From Lachnospiraceae bacterium (GTDB lineage Bacteria; Bacillota; Clostridia; Lachnospirales; Lachnospiraceae): a stretch of DNA of 18,576 nucleotides. The position numbers were made by a program, and so were the translations under genes. The stretch spans positions 1-18,576 of the forward strand of contig CAAGPW010000139.1 of assembly GCA_900771955.1 (NCBI GenBank), given 5' to 3'. The number at the start of each line of letters is the position of its first letter. Position 1 is the first letter of the stretch. A model generated the notes under the pieces. It was given only the letters and a program-made list of their open reading frames with translations, ran no database searches and was not told the DNA's origin. This document shows, in pieces, positions 1 to 7,417 of this stretch.

Positions 1-43
1 AAAGACCTTGAGTTCATTGCAAAACTCTTGGTCTTTCTTTTTT
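1..43. terminator. Hairpin terminator at the end of the rsmG operon
   Basis: Arms 1-7 and 30-36 pair perfectly (AAAGACC/GGTCTTT). Inside them lie a 2x2 T-T mismatch and a second 5-bp stem, 10-14 with 23-27, closing on an 8-nt loop. On the plus strand it is followed by a C and six Ts (38-43). On the minus strand it lies about 60 nt past the rsmG stop, and its U-tract would be outside the window. It is probably a bidirectional terminator shared with a gene beyond the left edge, but only one side is visible. Confidence 0.55.
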
Positions 44-101
44 CGGGACTATTCTTTTTTCACAGCCCCTTTTTTTTCAACGCCGTAAACAATTTTTCAT
101 A

Positions 102-824
102 CTACTGTAGTGGTGACTTCGATGGAGTGCCCGCTTTTCTCGGATAAGTTTTCGGTGTCTTTTTCACTTTTTCGATTACAACAAAAGAACGATGCAGATC
201 CGTCTGTGGTATTTCAAACTTACGAATTTCCTTCAATCCGCCTCCAAGCAAAAATATTGCATGTTTTGCCGCTGCGGCTTCTTCCTCAATTTCACCGGAT
301 TTGTATGAGATAAATTTTCCTCCGGTTTTTACAAATGGAAGACAATATTCACTCAGTGTGGACAAATTTGCAACAGCACGGGAAACACAATAATCAAACT
401 GTTCTCTGTAATCATTATTTCTCGCAAGTTCCTCCGCACGCGCATGCACCGCATTGATACCACTGAGTTTCAGTTCAGCGATTACATCTTCCAAAAACAG
501 AATCCGCTTGTTTAAGGAATCCGCCAGAGTAACCTGAAGTTCCGGATAAATGATCTTCAAAGGAATTCCCGGAAATCCTGCGCCCGTTCCCATATCCAGC
601 ATGGATTTTTTTTCATGAAGCGATTCAAACTGTCCAAGCGAAATGCTGTCCAGAAAATGTTTTTTTAACACTTCATCAAATTCAGTAACTGCAGTCAGAT
701 TCATCACTTTGTTTTTTTCAATCAACATCTCGTAATAAGTAAGAAACTGATCTCTTTGTTTATCACTTAAAGTAATGTCCCATTGTCCCAGTATCTGTTC
801 AAACCATGTAAAATCGTAAGCCAT
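102..824 (-). CDS. rsmG: 16S rRNA (guanine-N7) methyltransferase RsmG
   Basis: RsmG (GidB) uses S-adenosylmethionine to methylate N7 of G527 (E. coli numbering) in the 530 loop of 16S rRNA. The 240-residue protein is full length. It shows the family N-terminal segment (YYEMLIEKNKVMNLTAV, about 30-46), the SAM-binding glycine loop DMGTGAGFPG (77-86), the acidic residue of the next strand (LADS, 100-103), the CVSRAVANL motif (146-154) and the basic C-terminus with YPRKAGTPSKSPL. Translation starts at ATG 824. A GAGG-type Shine-Dalgarno overlaps the stop of mnmG nine bases away, so the gene is the distal member of mnmE-mnmG-rsmG. Loss of RsmG gives low-level streptomycin resistance in several bacteria. 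Nothing here looks broken. Confidence 0.97.
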   Translation of the reverse strand: MAYDFTWFEQILGQWDITLSDKQRDQFLTYYEMLIEKNKVMNLTAVTEFDEVLKKHFLDSISLGQFESLHEKKSMLDMGTGAGFPGIPLKIIYPELQVTLADSLNKRILFLEDVIAELKLSGINAVHARAEELARNNDYREQFDYCVSRAVANLSTLSEYCLPFVKTGGKFISYKSGEIEEEAAAAKHAIFLLGGGLKEIRKFEIPQTDLHRSFVVIEKVKKTPKTYPRKAGTPSKSPLQ

Positions 825-833
825 ATCAAACCT

Positions 834-2732
834 CTACTTTTCGTGCTCCTGTCTGTAATGCATTTGTTCCATGTAAACAAGAAGAACTGAAATATCAGCC
901 GGTGAAACTCCGGAAATACGGGATGCCTGTCCAATTGAAATCGGTCTGTAAAGTTTCAGTTTCTGTCTTGCCTCAAGACGAAGACTTCCGACCTCATCAT
1001 AATCAAAATCTTCCGGAATCCGTTTCTTTTCCAGCTTCTTAAAATGCTCAACCTGCTTTATCTGACGTTTGATGTATCCGTCATATTTGATATTAATGTT
1101 GATCTGCTCAATCACTTCCGCAGGAAGTTCCGGACGTTCCGGATCGATCGGCGCAAGCATTTCATAACACAGCTCCGGTCTGCGGATCAGTTCACTCAAT
1201 GAAGTACCTGTATTCAACGGCACACTTCCATACTGTTCCAAAAGTTCCTGTACCCTGCTGTTTGCACCGACATGAACCGAATCAAGACGCTTCATCTCAT
1301 CTTCAATCAGCTGCTCTTTTTTTACTACCCAGTCATAACGTTCTTTGGAAATCAGACCGACACGATATCCGTATTTGGAAAGTCTTAAATCTGCATTATC
1401 CTGACGCAGCAGCAGGCGGTACTCCGCACGTGAAGTCATCATACGATATGGTTCTTTCGTTTCTTTTGTTACAAGATCATCGATCAGAACTCCTATGTAG
1501 GATTCAGAACGATCCAAAATAAGAGGTTCCTCACCTTTTAAATACATCGCCGCATTGATCCCGGCAACTATTCCCTGTGCAGCTGCTTCTTCATATCCGC
1601 TGCTTCCATTAAACTGTCCGCCGGAAAAAAGTCCCTTGATCTTTTTAAATTCCAGGGAAGGCTTTAACTGTACCGGATTGATGCAGTCATACTCAATGGC
1701 ATATGCATTACGCACAATTTTACAATGCTCGAGCCCCGGAACGGTACGGTACATTTCGTACTGAACATCCTCCGGCATGGAACTTGACATTCCTCCAATA
1801 TACATTTCATTGGTATTTAAACCTTCCGGCTCCACAAAAAGCTGATGTCTGTCCTTTTCCGCAAATCGGACTACCTTATCCTCAATAGATGGACAATAAC
1901 GCGGTCCGGTTCCTTTTATCTTTCCGGAATACATCGGTGAACGGTCAAGATTTTCTCTTATGATCTCATGTGTTTTTTCATTCGTATAAGTAAGCCAGCA
2001 GGAAACCTGGTCGATCTGCACATCATCCGGATTGGTTGTAAACGAAAACGGAACAACTTTTTCATCACCAAACTGTTCCTGCATCTTGGAAAAATCAATC
2101 GAACGTTTATCAATACGCGCCGGTGTTCCTGTCTTAAAACGGAACATTTCAATTCCATGCTCTTTTAAGGAATCCGTCAGATGATTTGCTGCCATAAGTC
2201 CGTTTGGCCCGGTATAATTCACCACATCTCCATACAGACAGCGCGCTTTTAAGTAAACACCAGTGCAAAGAACTACTGCCCTGCTGTGATAAACCGCTCC
2301 GGAAAAAGTTTTCACTCCGACGATCACATCATTTTCCGTGATAATTTCGGAAACTTCTGCCTGACGGATCGTAAGATGCTCGGTATTCTGCAGTGTTTTT
2401 CGCATTTCCATACTGTAATTTGCCTTATCCGCCTGCGCACGCAGAGAATGAACGGCAGGACCCTTCGACTTATTGAGCATTTTAGACTGAATGAAAGTTT
2501 TATCAATATTAACTCCCATTTCACCGCCAAGTGCATCCAGCTCCCGCACCAGATGTCCCTTGGAGCTTCCTCCTATATTGGGATTACACGGCATCATTGC
2601 AATACTGTCCACACTCACCGTAAAAACAATCGTCTCAAATCCTAATCTTGCACATGCAAGTGCTGCCTCACAGCCGGCATGTCCGGCACCAACCACACAA
2701 ACGTCATAACTTTCTTCTACTACCGACGCCAT
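834..2732 (-). CDS. mnmG: tRNA uridine-5-carboxymethylaminomethyl modification enzyme MnmG (GidA)
   Basis: MnmG is the FAD enzyme that works with MnmE to install the cmnm5 group on wobble uridine 34 of tRNAs reading NNA/NNG codons, using methylenetetrahydrofolate and glycine. The 632-residue length is normal. Visible motifs are the N-terminal dinucleotide-binding GAGHAG (15-20), MPCNPNIGG with the conserved Cys49, the second family cysteine Cys280 in GPRYCPSIEDK, and the helical C-terminus that docks on MnmE and tRNA, including the segment around GQASRISGVSPADISVLL. ATG 2732 is preceded by AAGGAAGG. The gene lies 34 nt after mnmE and 9 nt before rsmG, consistent with one transcript and with the physical MnmE-MnmG complex. 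It is intact. Confidence 0.98.
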   Translation of the reverse strand: MASVVEESYDVCVVGAGHAGCEAALACARLGFETIVFTVSVDSIAMMPCNPNIGGSSKGHLVRELDALGGEMGVNIDKTFIQSKMLNKSKGPAVHSLRAQADKANYSMEMRKTLQNTEHLTIRQAEVSEIITENDVIVGVKTFSGAVYHSRAVVLCTGVYLKARCLYGDVVNYTGPNGLMAANHLTDSLKEHGIEMFRFKTGTPARIDKRSIDFSKMQEQFGDEKVVPFSFTTNPDDVQIDQVSCWLTYTNEKTHEIIRENLDRSPMYSGKIKGTGPRYCPSIEDKVVRFAEKDRHQLFVEPEGLNTNEMYIGGMSSSMPEDVQYEMYRTVPGLEHCKIVRNAYAIEYDCINPVQLKPSLEFKKIKGLFSGGQFNGSSGYEEAAAQGIVAGINAAMYLKGEEPLILDRSESYIGVLIDDLVTKETKEPYRMMTSRAEYRLLLRQDNADLRLSKYGYRVGLISKERYDWVVKKEQLIEDEMKRLDSVHVGANSRVQELLEQYGSVPLNTGTSLSELIRRPELCYEMLAPIDPERPELPAEVIEQININIKYDGYIKRQIKQVEHFKKLEKKRIPEDFDYDEVGSLRLEARQKLKLYRPISIGQASRISGVSPADISVLLVYMEQMHYRQEHEK

Positions 2733-2766
2733 TTTTTATCCTTCCTTTAACACAAAAATTTGTAAA

Positions 2767-4143
2767 TTATTTTCCCATACAGAATTTACTGAAAATTTCA
2801 TTGACCAGATCATCATCCACCGCTTCACCGATGATCGTTCCCAGTTCTTCATAAGCACTCATCAGATCGATGGAATAAAAATCCTCCGGCATTCCGTCTG
2901 CAATACTTTTCCGTACCATGACAAGACTGTCACATGCATTTTTAAGTGCTGTTTTATGTCTCACATTGGTGATATAAACTTCATCATTAAAATCCAGTTT
3001 TCCATGAAAGAACATATTTTTTATGGCTTCCTCCAGCTCATCAATTCCAATATGCTCTTTGGCAGATATCTGAATAGTTTCTTTGTCCAGAAGTTTTTTC
3101 ATCTCATCCACAGTTATCACCGGATCAAGATCTGATTTATTAAGCAGAACGATTGCATTCCGCTCCCTGATCAATTTTATGATGTCGTGATCTTCCTCAC
3201 TGAGTTTTCTGGAAGAATCTACAACATAAATCACGAGATCTGCTTCCTTTAAATATTCCTTTGCTTTTGTGACTCCGATTTTTTCCACCACATCTTCTGT
3301 CTTGCGGATGCCGGCGGTATCAATAATATTCAGACTGATTCCGTTCAGGTTGATCTGTTCTTCCAGCACATCTCTGGTTGTTCCTGCCACATCCGTCACG
3401 ATCGCACGCTCTTTTCCAACCAGTGAATTTAAAAGAGAAGATTTTCCGGCATTTGGCTTTCCTACAATGACCGTGTTGATCCCTTCCTTTAACAGCTTCC
3501 CGTTGTCCGCAGTATTCAACAGTCTTTCTATCTTTGTCAGTTCTTTTTCCACAATCTGATCCAGTTCTTCACCATAACCATCAATATTATAATGCTCCGG
3601 ATCATCCAGTGCTGATTCTATATAGGCGATCTGATGCAAAATCGTTTGCCGTATTTCCTTAATAACTCTTAAAACGGAACCCTCCAGTTGCTGCATGGAA
3701 GTTTTTAATGCAAAATCATTTTTTGCATTGATCACATCCATAACGGATTCCGCCTGGGAAAGATCGATTCTTCCATTCAGGAATGCACGCTTCGTATACT
3801 CTCCCGGTTCTGCCGGTCTTGCACCATACTTGATCACTGTCTCAAGTATTTTTTTTACCACAAGAACTCCACCGTGACAGTCGATCTCAATCGTGTCCTC
3901 TCTCGTATAGGAATTCGGTCCACGCATCAGCAGTACCATGACCTCATCAATTACTTCCTCGCCATCCACAATATGACCATAATGAATGGTATGACTTTTC
4001 ATCTCAGATAATTTTTTTGTTCCCCTTTTCGAGCGGTATATTTTATCTACAATCGAAAACGCATCTTCTCCACTGACACGGACAATTCCGATTCCCGAAT
4101 TGGTCATCCCCGTGGCAATTGCTGCAATTGTATCTGTCGTCAT
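2767..4143 (-). CDS. mnmE: tRNA modification GTPase MnmE (TrmE)
   Basis: MnmE is the potassium-dependent dimeric GTPase that partners MnmG in cmnm5U34 synthesis. The 458-residue product has the N-terminal tetrahydrofolate-binding/dimerisation domain (about 1-120), a helical domain, and a GTPase domain inserted in it. GTPase motifs are G1 GKPNAGKS (228-235), G2 TT (255-256), G3 DTAG (275-278) and G4 NKSD (335-338). It ends in the family FCMGK tail with catalytic Cys455. I place the start at ATG 4143, not at the in-frame TTG at 4155, because that TTG lies in the Shine-Dalgarno TTGGAGGAAACT; the protein then begins MTTDTIAAIATG, as usual for the family. A strong terminator separates it from upstream jag, so it probably has its own promoter or relies on read-through. 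I could not identify a convincing promoter. Confidence 0.97.
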   Translation of the reverse strand: MTTDTIAAIATGMTNSGIGIVRVSGEDAFSIVDKIYRSKRGTKKLSEMKSHTIHYGHIVDGEEVIDEVMVLLMRGPNSYTREDTIEIDCHGGVLVVKKILETVIKYGARPAEPGEYTKRAFLNGRIDLSQAESVMDVINAKNDFALKTSMQQLEGSVLRVIKEIRQTILHQIAYIESALDDPEHYNIDGYGEELDQIVEKELTKIERLLNTADNGKLLKEGINTVIVGKPNAGKSSLLNSLVGKERAIVTDVAGTTRDVLEEQINLNGISLNIIDTAGIRKTEDVVEKIGVTKAKEYLKEADLVIYVVDSSRKLSEEDHDIIKLIRERNAIVLLNKSDLDPVITVDEMKKLLDKETIQISAKEHIGIDELEEAIKNMFFHGKLDFNDEVYITNVRHKTALKNACDSLVMVRKSIADGMPEDFYSIDLMSAYEELGTIIGEAVDDDLVNEIFSKFCMGK

Positions 4144-4148
4144 AGTTT

Positions 4149-4153
4149 CCTCC
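4149..4153 (-). promoter_or_regulatory. Shine-Dalgarno that fixes the mnmE start
   Basis: Read on the minus strand, GGAGG sits 5 nt before ATG 4143. The reading frame stays open upstream through a TTG at 4155 that directly abuts this motif. A start there would place the ribosome-binding site inside the coding sequence and leave no site upstream, so the ATG is preferred. Confidence 0.8.
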
Positions 4154-4185
4154 AAATCAGCCTGATTTTCCTGTCACTGTGATAG

Positions 4186-4227
4186 AAAAGGGTGTTTTTA
4201 ACCGAAGCCGTTTAAAAACACCCTTTT
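4186..4227 (-). terminator. Strong hairpin terminator after jag
   Basis: A perfect 16-bp inverted repeat (4186-4201 with 4212-4227) surrounds a 10-nt loop. The stem core is GGGTG/CACCC. The AT-rich ends give a U-run after the hairpin in either direction. It begins 8 nt past the jag stop (minus-strand direction) and about 40 nt before mnmE. It should end or strongly reduce transcription of the rpmH-rnpA-yidD-yidC-jag group. Confidence 0.85.
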
Positions 4228-4234
4228 TATGTTC

Positions 4235-4864
4235 CTATTTATCTTTCTTTAATGTAACGACCACATGTCTGTGAGGCTCTTCTCCCTCACTGTGTGTAGA
4301 AACATATTTATCATTCTGCAAGGTAGAATGAATCACTCTCCGCTCGAAAGGATTCATCGGCTCCAAAGAAACCGGACGTTTTGTACGCTTTACCTTATAT
4401 GCAATGTTTTTCGCAAGATTTTCCAGCGTTTCTTTTCTCCGCTTTCTGTAATCCTCCGTATCCAGTTTTACCTTTACATATTCATCCGTATGACGGTTCA
4501 ATGCCAGGCTTGTCAGATACTGCAGGGAATCTAAGGTCTGTCCTCTCTTTCCGATCAGAACACCCATTTCATCTCCCTTTAATTCTACATCTACGGTATG
4601 ATTGTCTTCCTCAACTTCAACAGAAATATCAACCTTTAAATCCATTGCTTCAAAGACCTGATTCAAAAAGTCTTTTACACAGTCCTCCATGGTAAATTTT
4701 CTGCGAACACGAATGACTGCCGGTTTGCTTCCGATTCCAAGGAAACCGGAGCTTCCTTTTTCAACTACCTCAACCTCGATCTGATCACTCGTTGTACCTA
4801 ATTTTATCAAAGCCTCTGTTCTTGCATCTTCAACTGTTTTGCCAGTTACTTCAATATAATCCAT
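4235..4864 (-). CDS. khpB: RNA-binding protein KhpB (Jag/SpoIIIJ-associated)
   Basis: KhpB (Jag, EloR) is a cytoplasmic RNA-binding protein. In streptococci it acts with KhpA and affects cell elongation and division; in Bacillus it is encoded beside spoIIIJ. The 209-residue protein shows all three family domains: Jag_N (about 1-55, with the SSGFLGIGSKPA motif), a type II KH domain with the GXXG-type loop IGKRG (104-108), and an R3H domain with the Arg-x3-His signature R175-H179 and a conserved HRH near the end. ATG 4864 follows a G-rich Shine-Dalgarno (AGGGGGA) beginning within the yidC stop region. The position directly after yidC is the conserved Bacillota arrangement. The gene is intact and closes the operon before a terminator. 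Confidence 0.96.
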   Translation of the reverse strand: MDYIEVTGKTVEDARTEALIKLGTTSDQIEVEVVEKGSSGFLGIGSKPAVIRVRRKFTMEDCVKDFLNQVFEAMDLKVDISVEVEEDNHTVDVELKGDEMGVLIGKRGQTLDSLQYLTSLALNRHTDEYVKVKLDTEDYRKRRKETLENLAKNIAYKVKRTKRPVSLEPMNPFERRVIHSTLQNDKYVSTHSEGEEPHRHVVVTLKKDK

Positions 4865-4879
4865 AGAACTTCCCCCTGA

Positions 4880-6142
4880 CTATTTATTGTTTTTCTCGTT
4901 AAATTCGCGCACCATATTCGCTTTCGCTGCCAGGCTGTTCGGATTTGCCTTGCTGGTGTACTCTGCCGCTTTTTTAAGCTTCTCCTCTTTTTCTTCTTCG
5001 GTAAGAGAGGATAATGCTGTATTTCTCTTCGTGCTCATACGGGCCGCATTATTGATCTGATTTTCGGCAATTCCCATTTTTTCACGTTTCTTCTTTGCCT
5101 TTTCCTGATTCTTTGCAATGATATCATCCAGATTGATCTTTTCCATATGCTTATTGATCAGAGACTGCTGAATGATACGGCATACAGCACCTGCAATCCA
5201 GTAAATACCAAGACCAACCGGAGTAATAAAACACATAAATGCCATAAATACAGGCATCGTATTATTCATCATTTTCATCTGTTTTGCCATCTGGTCATTG
5301 TCACCACCAGCCTGTGGCATCAGTTTTAAACTGAGCATCTGTGTAATATAAGAAAGCACAGGAACCAGAATTGCTGCAATAAGAACCAGATACAGATGAC
5401 TGGAAAAGGAATTTTTAATAATTGCAATCGGTGTATCGGAAATATTCATTCCGAGAAAATAGTTAAAATCATGCACCGATGCATGCGTTGTATCGATCAC
5501 ATTGGAGAGATCCGGAAATTTATCCTTTAATGTATCCCATCCATTTGTCGGAAGTTTATATACAACATCAACAATATAATTATATAAAGCGCTCTTATCC
5601 TTTACCGTAAAATCAGTCTGTACACCAAGACTGTAAGTCTCTGTCAGTTTTGTCATGATGTTCTGATATCCGGAAACATTCATGATGCCGTTTACCAGAT
5701 CGGCAAACACACCTTTGACACTGCTTACATAAGCCGGTACATTCTGAAACACACGATATAATGCAAACCAGATCGGCATCTGGACCAATGCCTGTACACA
5801 ACTGCCGGTCGGAGAAATACCGTACTTTTCATACAGCTTCTTGGTTTCCTCCTGCATCGCCATCATGGAAGCCTGATCTTTCCGGTTTCCGTACTTTTTC
5901 TGAATTGCCTGAAGTTCCGGCTGCATTTTCTGTGATAACTTGGAAAATTTCTGCTGTTTTAAGGTCAGCGGAAACATACACAGATAAATGAGCATAGTAA
6001 GTATGATAATGGATAACGCAATACTTTCCACTCCGAATGTATTGGAAAAGAACATATAGATTCCGTTCATGATCCATCCGAAAAATCGTGCGATCGGCCC
6101 GAGTATTTTTCCGGAATACTGTGTTAATACTATTTCTGTCAC
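4880..6142 (-). CDS. yidC: Membrane protein insertase YidC/OxaA family
   Basis: YidC inserts and folds membrane proteins, alone or with SecYEG. The 420-residue protein has an N-terminal hydrophobic segment (about 12-35), the first conserved helix ending MFPLTLKQQKFSKLSQKM (about 41-73), the charged cytoplasmic C1 hairpin (about 61-110), a helix around 113-134, a long extracytoplasmic loop (about 135-245, larger than in Bacillus SpoIIIJ), and C-terminal helices at about 249-272 and 297-326. A long Lys/Glu-rich cytoplasmic tail follows. I see no lipobox cysteine. The groove arginine of E. coli R366 and SpoIIIJ aligns with Tyr53, and an arginine (R322) occurs in the last helix instead. The start is GTG 6142, 8 nt from AGGAGG. 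Its neighbours yidD and jag belong to the classic yidC cluster. Confidence 0.96.
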   Translation of the reverse strand: MTEIVLTQYSGKILGPIARFFGWIMNGIYMFFSNTFGVESIALSIIILTMLIYLCMFPLTLKQQKFSKLSQKMQPELQAIQKKYGNRKDQASMMAMQEETKKLYEKYGISPTGSCVQALVQMPIWFALYRVFQNVPAYVSSVKGVFADLVNGIMNVSGYQNIMTKLTETYSLGVQTDFTVKDKSALYNYIVDVVYKLPTNGWDTLKDKFPDLSNVIDTTHASVHDFNYFLGMNISDTPIAIIKNSFSSHLYLVLIAAILVPVLSYITQMLSLKLMPQAGGDNDQMAKQMKMMNNTMPVFMAFMCFITPVGLGIYWIAGAVCRIIQQSLINKHMEKINLDDIIAKNQEKAKKKREKMGIAENQINNAARMSTKRNTALSSLTEEEKEEKLKKAAEYTSKANPNSLAAKANMVREFNEKNNK

Positions 6143-6160
6143 AAGAAAGCCCTCCTGAAT

Positions 6161-6370
6161 TTATGGAACTGGATCATATCCACCTTTTGAAAAAGGATTA
6201 CATCTCAATATTCTCCACGCCGCCAATGCGCCGCCTTTTACGGCACCATATTTTTCCACAGCCTGAAGCCCGTATGTCGAACAGGTCGGACAATACGGAC
6301 ATTTTGTTGTCTTCAGCGGTGACAAATATTTTCTATAAAATTTAATTAAAGCAATTAAAATTTTTTTCAA
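6161..6370 (-). CDS. yidD: Membrane protein insertion efficiency factor YidD
   Basis: YidD is a small peripheral inner-membrane protein that helps YidC-dependent insertion. With the start chosen here it has 69 residues: an amphipathic N-terminus (KKILIALIKFYRKYLSPLK), the family cysteine motif CPYCPTCSTYG (24-34), and the conserved end RILRCNPFSKGGYDPVP. I choose TTG 6370, which gives the usual MKKIL N-terminus and has GGA 8 nt upstream. The frame stays open to another TTG at 6397, which would add nine residues but has no visible Shine-Dalgarno. Neither alternative has an in-frame ATG, so translation may be inefficient. It lies between rnpA and yidC, as in most Bacillota. Its stop is 18 nt from the yidC start. 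Confidence 0.9.
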   Translation of the reverse strand: MKKILIALIKFYRKYLSPLKTTKCPYCPTCSTYGLQAVEKYGAVKGGALAAWRILRCNPFSKGGYDPVP

Positions 6371-6402
6371 AATTATTCCATCTTCTTTTTCGTTCAAAGA
6401 AA

Positions 6403-6738
6403 TTATTTTTCTGTACTTATTATTTTGTGAAGACGTCCAAGGTGTAACAGCGCACTTTCCACTTCACGATATGACGCACTTTTTGCCGATACCCTTGCGA
6501 CAACTACAATGTCCAAACCATTATTGAACATGTCCTCATGTAGTCTGTAACTTTCCCGGATCAATCGGGTAAGATGATGTCTTATAACACTATTTCCTAC
6601 TTTTTTACTGACTGATATCCCTATTCTGTTACGATCTGTCTGATTTTCGAGAACATACATCACCAGAAGCCTGTTTGCATAAGACTTTCCTTTTTTGTAT
6701 ACATTCTGAAAATCTCTGTTCTTTTTTAATGATTCCAT
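6403..6738 (-). CDS. rnpA: Ribonuclease P protein component
   Basis: RnpA is the basic protein subunit of RNase P, which binds the catalytic RNA and the 5' leader of precursor tRNAs. The 111-residue product starts MESLKKNRDFQNVYKKGKSY, the normal family N-terminus, so I use ATG 6738. An in-frame GTG at 6774 would lie inside the rpmH-rnpA hairpin and adds an atypical extension. The usual signature helix reads KKVGNSVIRHHLTRLIRES, so the canonical RNR is RHH here. The only Shine-Dalgarno-like bases are an AGG about 13 nt upstream, suggesting modest translation. It follows rpmH and precedes yidD by 5-30 nt depending on the yidD start. Confidence 0.95.
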   Translation of the reverse strand: MESLKKNRDFQNVYKKGKSYANRLLVMYVLENQTDRNRIGISVSKKVGNSVIRHHLTRLIRESYRLHEDMFNNGLDIVVVARVSAKSASYREVESALLHLGRLHKIISTEK

Positions 6739-6754
6739 TCTGTTATCATGCCTG

Positions 6755-6787
6755 AAAGAAGAAGAAAAGACCACAAAAGCTGTGGCC
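6755..6787 (-). terminator. Possible attenuator between rpmH and rnpA
   Basis: On the minus strand GGCCACA (6781-6787) pairs with TGTGGTC (6769-6775), with one G-U pair and a 5-nt loop. A T-rich run TTTTCTTCTTCTTT follows at once (6755-6768). The first base of the stem is the last base of the rpmH stop codon. The structure resembles a weak intrinsic terminator that would let rpmH be made in excess over rnpA and the yid genes. Confidence 0.55.
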
Positions 6788-6921
6788 TATGCTGATAATT
6801 TCTTTCTTCCTTTTAATCTTCTTGCAGCCAATACTTTTCTTCCGCCTGCTGTACTCATTCTCTTTCTGAAGCCATGCACTCTTTTTCTGGAGCATTTCTT
6901 CGGCTGAAATGTCATCTTCAT
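6787..6921 (-). CDS. rpmH: 50S ribosomal protein bL34
   Basis: A 44-codon open frame encodes a highly basic protein that begins MKMTFQPKKCSRKRVHGF and continues with the RMSTAGGRKVLAARR block, ending GRKKLSA. This is the full-length bL34 pattern. bL34 is part of the large ribosomal subunit. ATG 6921 has a strong AGGAGGTGG Shine-Dalgarno 9 nt upstream. It is the first gene of the leftward operon, about 35 nt after the predicted transcription start, and faces away from the origin. The rpmH-rnpA pairing directly beside dnaA is one of the most conserved origin arrangements in bacteria. Confidence 0.97.
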   Translation of the reverse strand: MKMTFQPKKCSRKRVHGFRKRMSTAGGRKVLAARRLKGRKKLSA

Positions 6922-6962
6922 CCTGGTATCCACCTCCTCTATGTTAAAAAACATCATTCTCA

Positions 6963-6990
6963 ATTATATCAAAAAAACCTCTAAAGTCAA
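6963..6990 (-). promoter_or_regulatory. Promoter of the rpmH-rnpA-yidD-yidC-jag operon
   Basis: On the minus strand a -35 box TTGACT (6985-6990) is separated by 16 nt from a perfect -10 box TATAAT (6963-6968). This is a strong match to a housekeeping sigma-A promoter. Transcription would start near 6956 and give a 5' leader of about 35 nt with a small ATGTT/AACAT hairpin (6941-6954) just before the rpmH Shine-Dalgarno. Confidence 0.85.
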
Positions 6991-7417
6991 GCAAAACCTG
7001 CTTTTTTTTCGCATCCTTTATTTTCCGGTGCCTTCAGGTACATTTCCACATATCAACATGAACACTATATATATAAGGAAGAAACACTTTATTTCTACAT
7101 TTGGTATATTTTGTGGACACGCTGTGGATATCCCCCGCTTTTGCTGTTCATATCCTGTTTGGAAGCTTTTCTCTTTTCTTCTCCTTTTTCTCAGGTTAAC
7201 CTTTATATTAGCGTGACAGCCCCTATTCCACATTTTAAACATTTCCCTTATCCCCTGTACCTTTTCCCTCTTTCTGTGCCTTATATAATCTTTTATCAAG
7301 AATTAACAATTGCTTATTTGACACTTTTAGTTTATTATAGAAAGTGTGTTATTTTACTTATTGCAATTAAGGGGTGAAATAGCACTTCTTGAGATACATA
7401 AAAAATGGAGATGGAAC
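6991..7417. other. rpmH-dnaA intergenic region, first half of a probable bipartite oriC
   Basis: This non-coding stretch divides the two divergent gene groups. Against the consensus TTWTNCACA I see near-matches at 7042-7050 (ATTTCCACA, plus), 7224-7232 (TATTCCACA, plus) and 7123-7131 (ATATCCACA on the minus strand), each with one mismatch, and a weaker one at 7112-7120 (minus, two mismatches). The last two are 11 bp apart, one helical turn. An alternating AT run lies at 7065-7075. Short open frames here have no family features or ribosome sites and I do not call them. In Bacillus the matching region (incA/incB) is one half of the origin and regulates dnaA. Confidence 0.6.
7310..7338 (+). promoter_or_regulatory. 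Candidate dnaA promoter
   Basis: TTGCTT (7310-7315) and TATTAT (7333-7338) are spaced by 17 nt. The -10 matches 5 of 6 consensus bases and the -35 only 3. The predicted start near 7345 would leave a leader of about 70 nt before dnaA. The perfect TTGACA at 7318-7323 has no acceptable -10 at the right distance, and the perfect TATAAT at 7284-7289 has no -35. The position is therefore uncertain, but a promoter in this segment is expected. Confidence 0.4.

Noticed and set aside
7318..7323. Perfect TTGACA as the dnaA -35 box
   Set aside because: The best -10-like hexamers lie only 9-12 nt away, and nothing suitable lies at 16-18 nt.
6941..7377. Overlapping short open frames on both strands in the rpmH-dnaA gap
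   Set aside because: They show no family motif, no convincing ribosome site, low-complexity composition, and they lie in a region with promoter and DnaA-box signals.
7346..7417. Upstream extension of dnaA giving 24 more residues
   Set aside because: No ribosome-binding site precedes it, it would overlap the predicted transcript start, and DnaA normally begins at the MEQILEKW-type N-terminus with GGAG 7 nt upstream.
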